A DNA stretch of 64,000 bases, from assembly GCF_011603255.1 (NCBI RefSeq), contig NZ_JAANCM010000001.1:496001-560000 (forward strand), written 5' to 3'. The stretch's first letter is position 1. Each line of letters starts with the position of its first letter. This DNA comes from Ferranicluibacter rubi. GTDB lineage: Bacteria > Pseudomonadota > Alphaproteobacteria > Rhizobiales > Rhizobiaceae. The notes beneath the pieces are model-generated. The model ran no database searches. It was not told where the DNA came from and was given only the letters and a program-made list of their open reading frames with translations. The translations under genes were made by a program, and so were the position numbers. This document shows positions 48,466 through 55,704 of the stretch, one piece after another.

Positions 48466-48887
48466 GCCTTGCAGCCCTCGCTGGCGTCTTTGCCGCCGCT
48501 TTCCTGTCCGCCACGCTTCTCTTCGGCCTGTCCGAAGCGGCTGTCATCGCAGCCCTTCAGGATCCCGCCCTGCCCCGCGGTCTCGTTTTCTTTCTGGCAA
48601 CCGCCGGCAACGTCCTCGGTGCTGTCGTCAACTTCGTCCTCGGGCGCTTTTTCCTGCGGTTCGAAGGACGGCGCTGGTTTCCGGTCTCGGAGAAAGGTCG
48701 TGCGCGGGCAGAGGCGATCTTCCAGCGCTACGGCCAGCCGGTGCTGCTGCTCTCATGGGTGCCCGTCATCGGCGACCCGCTGACGCTGGCAGCCGGGCTG
48801 TTGCGCATGCCGTGGCTGCCGTTTCTCGTCTATGTCACCATCGGCAAGGCTGCGCGTTATGCCGTGCTGGTCTGGGTATTCGGATGA
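48462..48887 (+). CDS. YqaA-like small DedA-family membrane protein
   Basis: A 141-residue membrane protein. The core resembles DedA/VTT proteins: ATAGNVLGAVVNFVLGRF, a short polar loop with RRWFPVSEKG, and LLLSWVPVIGDPLTLAAGLLR. The start is a TTG that overlaps the SelW-like stop (TTGA), so translation is coupled; no independent ribosome site is evident. Members of the wider family are thought to move lipids between leaflets. Confidence 0.82.
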   Translation: MSLAALAGVFAAAFLSATLLFGLSEAAVIAALQDPALPRGLVFFLATAGNVLGAVVNFVLGRFFLRFEGRRWFPVSEKGRARAEAIFQRYGQPVLLLSWVPVIGDPLTLAAGLLRMPWLPFLVYVTIGKAARYAVLVWVFG

Positions 48888-49016
48888 GGTGTCTCTAACC
48901 GCATCTCCATTTCTCCGCCGCGCAATGCTCCCATGCCTATGATGCGTCATAGGTTTGCGATATTCCTGCCTCCAGTAACGCATCGAAGACACGATAAGCC
49001 GCAGGAGAGACGCGAC

Positions 49017-50486
49017 ATGAGCCTGAAATTCGGAACCAGCGGGCTTCGTGGCCTGTCCGTCGATCTCGAAGGTCCGGCTGCCGCGCTCTATGCCACGGCC
49101 TTTGCGCACTATCTTCTTTCCACCGGCCAGGCAAAGCCCGGCGATACCGTCCTCATCGCCCGGGATTTCCGTGCGTCCAGCCCGGCGATCTCCGCTATCG
49201 CCGCAGGTGCCCTTCTGCGGGCCGGCTTGAGCGTTCTCGACTGTGGCACGGTGCCGACGCCGGCCCTCGCGCTGCATGCGCTGGCCACCCGGTCCGCGGC
49301 CCTGATGGTCACCGGCTCGCATATCCCCGCCGACCGCAACGGCATCAAATTCTACCGCCCGGACGGCGAGATCGCCAAGGCGGACGAGCAGGCGATCACG
49401 CAAGCCGCAGAAGCGCTGCGGGCCAGCGAGACCGCGATCGATGCGACACCAGCCGAGGTGCCGACCATCGAGGCGACGGTGCGCGATCTGTTCGTCGCCC
49501 GGAATGTGCGCCTTCTGCCCGAGCGCGCGCTCTCCGGCCTCAGGGTCGGCGTCTACCAGCACTCCACGGTCGCGCGCGATCTCTTCGTCGATGTTCTCAC
49601 GCATTACGGTGCCGACGTCGTGCCGCTCGGGCGCTCGGAAACCTTTATTCCGGTGGATACCGAAGCGGTTTCCCCGGAGACGATTACGGCGCTGCGCGGC
49701 TGGGCCAGCGAACATCGCCTCGACGCGATCGTGTCTGCCGATGGCGACGGCGACCGGCCGCTCGTCAGCAACGAAGCCGGCGAACCGATCCGGGGGGATC
49801 TTCTTGGCCTGATCGCCGCTGAGTTCCTCGGCGCTACCATCACCGTGACACCGGTGACGTCGAATTCCGGGCTGGAGCGCCGCGGTACGACGGACATCCT
49901 GCGGACCCGCGTCGGCTCCCCCTTCGTCATCGCCGGCATGCAGGACGCGGCGAAGGCCGGACACGACCGTGTGGTCGGCTTCGAGGCCAATGGCGGAACG
50001 CTGACGGGGAGTGCCGTGACGGTGAATGGCACAATACTAGCCGCCCTTCCGACCCGCGACTGCTTCCTGCCTGTGCTGGCCGTCCTCCAACAGGCCGCTC
50101 AGCGCCGCCAGCCGCTCTCCGTCATCGTGAACAGTTATAACCTCCCGATCGCCCTCAGCGACCGTCTGGAGCGGTTTCCGGTGGAAACGAGCCAGGCCTT
50201 GATGGAGCACCTTCGGAGCAGCCCCGCAGCACTTGCTGCCTTCGTGGAGCCGCTCGGCGTACCTACGTCCGTCAGCGATATCGACGGCCTTAGGATAACG
50301 CTTGCCGATGATAGCATCGTCCACCTTCGTCCCTCCGGCAACGCGCCGGAAATGCGCTGCTACGTCGAAGCGGAGACGGAAGAGAAAGCTATCGCCCTGC
50401 TGACAGCCGGCCTTGCCCGCATTCGCGCCTGGGCCGAACAGGCCACCACCGGACAGGCGACAGACCCCAACAAAGCGGCAGAATGA
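49017..50486 (+). CDS. Phosphohexomutase (phosphomannomutase-like)
   Basis: A 489-residue alpha-D-phosphohexomutase. Active-site serine in TGSHIPADRNG (near residue 101), metal-binding DGDGDRP (near 243), the sugar-binding EANGG and the phosphate-binding RPSGNAPE at the end. It interconverts hexose 6- and 1-phosphates. Annotation as phosphomannomutase (NoeK-like) is likely; phosphoglucomutase activity is possible. Start at MSLKFGTSG with AGGAG upstream. Monocistronic, before tRNA-Leu. Confidence 0.88.
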   Translation: MSLKFGTSGLRGLSVDLEGPAAALYATAFAHYLLSTGQAKPGDTVLIARDFRASSPAISAIAAGALLRAGLSVLDCGTVPTPALALHALATRSAALMVTGSHIPADRNGIKFYRPDGEIAKADEQAITQAAEALRASETAIDATPAEVPTIEATVRDLFVARNVRLLPERALSGLRVGVYQHSTVARDLFVDVLTHYGADVVPLGRSETFIPVDTEAVSPETITALRGWASEHRLDAIVSADGDGDRPLVSNEAGEPIRGDLLGLIAAEFLGATITVTPVTSNSGLERRGTTDILRTRVGSPFVIAGMQDAAKAGHDRVVGFEANGGTLTGSAVTVNGTILAALPTRDCFLPVLAVLQQAAQRRQPLSVIVNSYNLPIALSDRLERFPVETSQALMEHLRSSPAALAAFVEPLGVPTSVSDIDGLRITLADDSIVHLRPSGNAPEMRCYVEAETEEKAIALLTAGLARIRAWAEQATTGQATDPNKAAE

Positions 50487-50542
50487 AAAGATAACGAATA
50501 CAAAGCCTTGCACAAGGTGTCGTGAAATCTTCAAAATCACTG

Positions 50543-50571
50543 TTGACACCAGACGCCCGGCCTTTTACATC
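50543..50571 (+). promoter_or_regulatory. Promoter of tRNA-Leu
   Basis: TTGACA (50543-50548), 17-bp spacer and TACATC (50566-50571), placing transcription start about 10 bp before the tRNA. The -35 is a perfect consensus; the -10 is weak. Confidence 0.6.
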
Positions 50572-50581
50572 CCCGCTCGTC

Positions 50582-50668
50582 GCCCAGATGGCGGAATTGG
50601 TAGACGCGCCAGCTTCAGGTGCTGGTACCCGAAAGGGTGTGGAGGTTCGAGTCCTCTTCTGGGCACCA
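50582..50668 (+). tRNA. tRNA-Leu(CAG)
   Basis: 87 nt including an encoded CCA. Acceptor GCCCAGA pairs with TCTGGGC. The anticodon stem CCAGC/GCTGG encloses TTCAGGT, giving anticodon CAG. The variable arm (TACCCGAAAGGGTGT) is long, as in class II tRNAs, and the T loop is TTCGAGT. A terminator follows 20 bp later. Confidence 0.96.
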
Positions 50669-50688
50669 AATTCCCAAAGACTACCCAT

Positions 50689-50712
50689 AAAGCCCTGCTC
50701 ATGCAGGGCTTT
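50689..50712 (+). terminator. Terminator after tRNA-Leu
   Basis: 10-bp perfect stem AAAGCCCTGC/GCAGGGCTTT with loop TCAT and a following T. It is placed to end the single-tRNA transcript. Confidence 0.85.
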
Positions 50713-51025
50713 TGGCGTTATGGGACACTGTAGGCCGTAGTGCGGCCTTGAGCGATCGACGTGCTGTGCGCGCATCGAGGTCATCCGGGGACGTCGGCCT
50801 GAGAGAACGCCTCCGGTCTGCATCGAAAGTCTGCAAAGCGTCGTCGAAACGCCGCCTCCGAACTGCCCGTCACAAAACTCTTACTTTTCATCGTGCAGAA
50901 GTCACGCTTCTCAGGAGGCGAGATTTCGCATCTTCTTGAACATGTTTCCATGATTCGCGGCGCGTCCGTTTTGCACCCCGGAGGGAACGCGTCGAGCTTT
51001 ATGATCAAGCGAAGGGGGTGTCGTG
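50713..51025. other. Intergenic stretch after tRNA-Leu with no recognised gene
   Basis: About 310 bases. No open frame has coding character, no repeat of the tRNA 3' end was seen, and no attachment site or integrase is nearby. It probably contains the promoter for the small gene at 51026. Confidence 0.5.
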
Positions 51026-51229
51026 ATGGGGAAGAACGATAACGTTGAAAACTGGGCCGTGCTGCGGGCGCAGCAGATCCTGATGCGGGAAGGCATGGAC
51101 CTTGCCGTGTCGGCACGCGATGCGAATACGGGGGCGGTTCGCGCGAAAGGCAAGCTTCTGGCCATGGCGATCGCCGCATCGCTGATGGAGGCGTCCGCCG
51201 CCTCCGTGCGGGCGGAAGCGGCCTCCTAA
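51026..51229 (+). CDS. Small hypothetical protein (67 residues)
   Basis: MGKNDNVENWAVL start, then a helix-rich alanine-containing sequence (RAQQILMREGMDLAVSARDA and KGKLLAMAIAASLMEASAAS). No signal peptide and no cysteine. AAGGGGG lies seven bases before the ATG. Codon use is like the neighbours. I do not recognise a family; it could be a rhizobial orphan protein. A GTG just upstream is possible. Confidence 0.5.
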   Translation: MGKNDNVENWAVLRAQQILMREGMDLAVSARDANTGAVRAKGKLLAMAIAASLMEASAASVRAEAAS

Positions 51230-51400
51230 AGCGCGGCGCGATCTTTCAGATTCGCTTGGCACGCTTTACGTTTTTGTTTTTCTGCATGTCGTTATCGCAA
51301 AATCGCTGCGCACTTTTGCGCGACATGCACGAGATTTAGCGATGTCGAGACCGACATGATGCAGCTACAGTCCGCCCTCCTGCAGAGGAAGGGAGCCTTC

Positions 51401-51628
51401 ATGTCGTTTCTATCGGATATGGCGCTCGAGCAAACGGAGATCGATGTCGTCTATCGGGCGCTCGATCTTTGGTGTCAGGAAATCGGCGCGCCCATCGACA
51501 GTGCGGACGGCCGCGATGTCGCGACCGTGCTGCTCGCTCTCTACAAGACAGGCCATACGAGCGAGACGGCGCTGCTGGTGGCGATGCGCAGGATCAATCC
51601 CGAGGGACCGATCGCGGCATCTCCTTAA
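51401..51628 (+). CDS. Small hypothetical protein (75 residues), probably rhizobial
   Basis: Starts MSFLSDMALEQTEIDVVYRA and continues with GAPIDSADGRDVATVLLALYKTGHTSE, a soluble acidic helical protein. A GGAAGGGAG ribosome site precedes the ATG; a longer frame starting at 51356 lacks one. The sequence has the look of a conserved small protein but I cannot name a domain. It is separated from the preceding small gene by 171 bp. Confidence 0.65.
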   Translation: MSFLSDMALEQTEIDVVYRALDLWCQEIGAPIDSADGRDVATVLLALYKTGHTSETALLVAMRRINPEGPIAASP

Positions 51629-51675
51629 AGCATGTCGGGCTCCCGAAGCCGCGGTACAGTTTCAGGCGACATGCT

Positions 51676-52707
51676 TTAGTTATTGGTGACGGGCTTGGAG
51701 CGCATGCGCGACACGGTCTCGCGTTCCGCGCGCTTGCAGCGCATGGGCGGCAGTCCGCGATCCATCAGGTCCATATCCTCCAGCACCATGTCGCCCATCT
51801 TCTTGAACGCGCTGTCGAGGGCCCCTGCCCGGTGCGCGGACCGCAGGAAGCCGGGCAAGGTCCGGACCTTGTGGTCGAGCGGCAGCGGTTCTTCCGGGAA
51901 GACGTCGCTGGCGGCGACGATGTGGCCCGTCTCGACGGCGGCCATCAGATCGTCGAAATCCACCACATTGGCGCGGCTCAGCAGAATGAAGGCGGCGCCC
52001 TTCTTCATCTTCGCAAAGGCCTGCGCATCGAGGAAATTCTGGTTCTCGCTGGTCACGGCCGCCACGACGAAGATGAAATCGCTCTCGGACAGCACGGTGT
52101 CGAGATCCGCCGGAACGACGCCGTTGTCTTTCAGGATCGAAGCGGGCAACCAGGGGTCGAACACGCGCGTGACCGTCCGGAAGCCGGTGAGAACGCGGTT
52201 CAGTGCCTTGCCGAGATCGCCGAAGCCGATGATGCCGACGTTGGAGCCACTGAGAAGCCTTGCCGTCCGGTTGCCGTCTCCACCCCAGAGCTCACGCCCC
52301 TGGCGGAAATCGAGATCGGCATCGACAAGCCCGCGCGCGATCCCGAGTGCCATGGCGAGGCCCATTTCCGCGACCGGCTCGGCAAACACCTGCCCGGTGG
52401 TGACGACATGGATGCCGCGCTCGAACAGCACCTCATAGGGCATGTTGTTGATCAGGTTGCTTTCCACGTTGAGGATGGAGCGCAGTTCCGGCATGCGTGC
52501 AAGCGTCGCGGAATCGAGCGGCGGCTGGCCGAGCACGAAGCGCGCCGTCCCCAGAATATCTCCATCGAGACTTGCGACCGTATCGGCCTCTACCTCCACG
52601 ACCCGGTATCGGTCGTGCAAGACGCCGAGGGCTTCCGGCGTGAAAATGAGATCGAGCGTTCGCGGCTCGGGCGCGCTGATCACCAGCGGCTTTTCGTTTT
52701 CGGACAT
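51676..52707 (-). CDS. D-isomer specific 2-hydroxyacid dehydrogenase family protein
   Basis: A 343-residue NAD-dependent dehydrogenase. The nucleotide-binding loop is VGIIGFGDLGKAL (near residue 157). The catalytic triad is complete: Arg in LLSRANVVDF, Glu in DVFPEEPLP and His in RSAHRAGAL. Start chosen at MSENEKPL, seven bases after GGAGG; an ATG two codons earlier is almost on the site. Substrate unknown (phosphoglycerate, hydroxypyruvate or a related acid). Confidence 0.9.
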   Translation of the reverse strand: MSENEKPLVISAPEPRTLDLIFTPEALGVLHDRYRVVEVEADTVASLDGDILGTARFVLGQPPLDSATLARMPELRSILNVESNLINNMPYEVLFERGIHVVTTGQVFAEPVAEMGLAMALGIARGLVDADLDFRQGRELWGGDGNRTARLLSGSNVGIIGFGDLGKALNRVLTGFRTVTRVFDPWLPASILKDNGVVPADLDTVLSESDFIFVVAAVTSENQNFLDAQAFAKMKKGAAFILLSRANVVDFDDLMAAVETGHIVAASDVFPEEPLPLDHKVRTLPGFLRSAHRAGALDSAFKKMGDMVLEDMDLMDRGLPPMRCKRAERETVSRMRSKPVTNN

Positions 52708-52835
52708 TCGCATTCCTCCCGCATCCATCCAGCCATATCCCACAGAGCGAGACATGGCCCTCTGCTCCAATCTCTCGCGATTGAAGACGGTCTTCAGTAC
52801 CAGACGGAACGCGTGCAGGACATCCGGAGGTTACG

Positions 52836-53153
52836 TCAATAATTGAAGCCGCGAAGCTGCCGATAGTTCGATGGCGGCAGGCGGGGAGAGACGAATTCGG
52901 GGCCGCCATCGCGGCTGCAGACATTGACCGTGTGGTAGCGCGGCCCACGATTGGGCAGGATATTGCCCTGTGCGCGGTCGATGAGGGCCTGTTCGCAGCG
53001 CAGATTGCTGGTCGTGCCGATCGGATCCAGCGGCACGACGCCGGGCAGGCTGTCGAACGTCGCCACCGGCTGTTGCGGTTGTGCAGCAACCGGCATCGTC
53101 ATCGCGCCTAGCGCCGCGAAGATGCCGACAAGGACGATCGACCGGTTCCGCAT
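52836..53153 (-). CDS. Secreted hypothetical protein
   Basis: A 105-residue protein with a signal peptide (VGIFAALGAMTMPVAAQ) and a short mature part containing GVVPLDPIGTTSNLRCEQALID and VNVCSRDGG; two cysteines may form a disulphide. The C-terminus has SPRLPPSNYRQLRGF. No recognised family. An ATG five codons earlier is also possible. Divergent from the RNase D gene. Confidence 0.65.
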   Translation of the reverse strand: MRNRSIVLVGIFAALGAMTMPVAAQPQQPVATFDSLPGVVPLDPIGTTSNLRCEQALIDRAQGNILPNRGPRYHTVNVCSRDGGPEFVSPRLPPSNYRQLRGFNY

Positions 53154-53349
53154 GCTCGTTCGTCCCATGGCTCACGCCCCACTTTCGCCCATCATCTGGC
53201 CTTTGAGCGATCGCTATCGCATCGAAGCCGGTTCCGCGTTATACCGCCTGCGCTTTCCACCGGTCGAGGGCAACACTGTCGTGACAGCCCTGACCGTCGA
53301 TATGGGCGGCAGCTTGCCCATCGGGCAGGATGATGATGTGGGGAATTTC

Positions 53350-53976
53350 ATGCCGAATACAATACGGTTTCACGAAGGTGATATCGCCGCCGAAGACGCT
53401 GCCCGCTACAATGGCGCGATCGCGGTCGATACCGAGACGCTCGGCCTTGTGCCGCGTCGCGATCGGCTCTGCCTCGTGCAGCTTTCGCCGGGCGATGGGA
53501 CGGCCGATATCGTGCAGATCGCGGCGGGGCAGACGTCGGCGCCCAATCTCGTGAGAATGCTCGCCGATCCGGCGCGGCAGAAGATCTTCCATTACGGCCG
53601 TTTCGATATCGCCGTGCTCTTCCACACCTTCGGCGTCACCACGACGCCGGTGTTCTGCACGAAGATCGCCTCGCGCCTCGCCCGCACCTATACGGATCGC
53701 CACGGTCTGAAAGACAATTTGAAGGAGATGCTGGAGATCGACATCTCCAAGCAGCAGCAGTCGTCCGATTGGGCCGCACCGACCCTGACACAGGCACAGC
53801 TGGACTACGCCGCCTCTGACGTGCTGCACCTGCATGCGCTGCGCGACACGCTGAACCAGCGCCTGATACGCGATGGGCGGATCGAGCACGCGGAAGCGTG
53901 CTTCGCCTTCCTGCCCACCCGTGCGAAGCTCGATCTGCTCGGCTGGAACGACACGGACATCTTCGCGCACAGCTGA
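53350..53976 (+). CDS. rnd: Ribonuclease D-like 3'-5' exonuclease, short form
   Basis: A 208-residue DEDDy exonuclease. The three exonuclease motifs appear as VDTETLGL, HYGRFDIAVL and DYAASDVLHL (with the motif III Tyr and Asp). E. coli RNase D has about 375 residues with two HRDC domains; this one ends after the exonuclease domain, a form I recall from other rhizobia. Start at MPNTIRFHEG with GGGG upstream. It processes tRNA 3' ends or small RNAs by homology. Confidence 0.9.
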   Translation: MPNTIRFHEGDIAAEDAARYNGAIAVDTETLGLVPRRDRLCLVQLSPGDGTADIVQIAAGQTSAPNLVRMLADPARQKIFHYGRFDIAVLFHTFGVTTTPVFCTKIASRLARTYTDRHGLKDNLKEMLEIDISKQQQSSDWAAPTLTQAQLDYAASDVLHLHALRDTLNQRLIRDGRIEHAEACFAFLPTRAKLDLLGWNDTDIFAHS

Positions 53977-54035
53977 GCGGGTGCCGTCACGTCTGCGGTG
54001 GCTTGCCCACCGCCTGGCGCGGCGATGGCTTGATG

Positions 54036-55418
54036 TCACCGTGCCTGTGCACGGACCTCCTCGAACGACCAGTCCTTCAACAGGCGGCCGTCCTGCCAAA
54101 CGGGCCGCAGATGATTTTCGCGGCCGGCCAGCGCGTCGAACCGCACGGCCTCGAGGCCCGCCATGCCGGAAATAACGGCCTGGCGACCGGCCTTCGAGGC
54201 CTTGACGTTCATCGTGGCCGGGCGCTTCCACACATCGTGCCAGCGGCCGCTCGTGTCCTGTCGCGCATTGGCCTTCATGGCGAAGGCATAGGTATCGCGG
54301 TTGACCTTCTGGAGGAGGCCGCCGCCCATGGCGAAGGTCATGTTTTCCGCCGAGTAGCCGAAGGCCTCCAGCCGGTTCAGGATCTGGTTCATGTCGGCAA
54401 GCGTGATGCCGTCGCCCTGGATCACCCGGACGCAACGGTCGAGAACCTTGAACCCCTTGCGGTTCTGGGTGGCACCGAAGCGGTAGTCGAGTTGCTGCAC
54501 CACCTGCACCGGCGTTTCGATCGGGTCGCCGCTGTCGGGGCGGATATAGACGGTGGCGCCAGCGGCCTTGACCGCGTCGCGCAGCTGCTTGCCCCAGATG
54601 AAGGAAACCGCCTGATTAATGTCGTAGCTGTCGGACACCACGGCGAAGGCGCCGGAGGGTGCGAAGCGCGAGACCATGTTGGCATAGGCATCCGCCTCGC
54701 GGTCGCCGCCCCAGGCGGTCATGGTCGAGTGCTCGGAGGCGGGCATGGAGCGCCCGGCCATGGCTGCGCCATAGCATCGACGTGCCGTGAGGACGCCGGA
54801 CAGCGTGTCGGTGCCCGTGAAGTGGACGAGATGGGCGGCACCACCGATGCCGGCCTGCTCGAAAGCGCCGACGCCACGGGCGCCGTAATCGAGCAGGCGC
54901 GATGGCAGCAGCAGCTCGGGTTCGTCGGCCGTGCGCTCCAGCGCGTCGCGCAGCGCGAGCTTCACCTTGCGGACATTGCTGGCCACCGAGGAGGGATACC
55001 AGACGGCGCGCAAGAGGGCCGTCTCGATATGCGATGTCAGCCACCAGCAGGCAGGGTCCGTGTTGACGACCTGAACCAGCGGCACGCCCCGGCGCGTCAG
55101 GGTGCCCTCCGGCAGCGCCTCGATCCTCAGCGGCAGGTAGCCGCCATGCGCGTTGACGATATGCGTCCAGCCGGCGCGGTCGAACGGCAGGCCGTGCGCC
55201 TGCGCCACCTCCTCGGCCTCGGCAACGTCGCTCATGGTCACCGGGTGGCTCAGCACATCCTTCAGGAAGATCTGGAGACCGAAGAACACCACGTCGATGA
55301 GATCGCTGCCGCCGCGCGTTTCGATATAGGAGGAAATCGCGGCTGTTTCCGGCGGATATTGCAGGAAATGGCTGAGCTTGTAGCTGTCGGTGTTGAGGAT
55401 GAGATTTGCCCAGTTCAT
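54036..55418 (-). CDS. Nicotinamide phosphoribosyltransferase-like enzyme (NadV/NAMPT type)
   Basis: A 460-residue type II phosphoribosyltransferase. Segments typical of the NAMPT branch: LNTDSYKLSHFLQYPP at the start, HFTGTDTLSGVLTARR, MPASEHSTMTAWG, YIRPDSGDPIE, RVIQGDGI and MTFAMGGGLLQKVNRDT. This branch converts nicotinamide plus PRPP to NMN; the alternative is nicotinate use (PncB). No NAD-salvage partner gene is adjacent. Start at MNWANLIL with GGAAGG upstream. Divergent from the disordered-protein gene. Confidence 0.88.
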   Translation of the reverse strand: MNWANLILNTDSYKLSHFLQYPPETAAISSYIETRGGSDLIDVVFFGLQIFLKDVLSHPVTMSDVAEAEEVAQAHGLPFDRAGWTHIVNAHGGYLPLRIEALPEGTLTRRGVPLVQVVNTDPACWWLTSHIETALLRAVWYPSSVASNVRKVKLALRDALERTADEPELLLPSRLLDYGARGVGAFEQAGIGGAAHLVHFTGTDTLSGVLTARRCYGAAMAGRSMPASEHSTMTAWGGDREADAYANMVSRFAPSGAFAVVSDSYDINQAVSFIWGKQLRDAVKAAGATVYIRPDSGDPIETPVQVVQQLDYRFGATQNRKGFKVLDRCVRVIQGDGITLADMNQILNRLEAFGYSAENMTFAMGGGLLQKVNRDTYAFAMKANARQDTSGRWHDVWKRPATMNVKASKAGRQAVISGMAGLEAVRFDALAGRENHLRPVWQDGRLLKDWSFEEVRAQAR

Positions 55419-55704
55419 ATCGTTCGGCCTTCCGTCCATCGCGCGGCATGTGATCCGCAGTCCGGTAACGATATCGTAACCATGTTGCGCTAATCTGGAG
55501 ACATTCATGCCAAGCCGGCTCTTTTCCCGGCACGTGCTGCCTCCAGGTGTATCCTGTCGGGCATGCGCATGACGCGCCCATCGACATCATGACGCCGGCA
55601 TTTCTGCCGCACCTGAACCCGCCGGCCGGCAGGGCACACCCGTTCCCTGCGTCGCTTTTCAGCAACTGCACCCGGCCCTGGCCGGATTATGGACGGAGAC
55701 TGCC

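Noticed and set aside
50582-51025. tRNA-Leu as an integration site for a mobile element
   Set aside because: No second copy of the tRNA 3' end, no integrase and no change of composition were found downstream.
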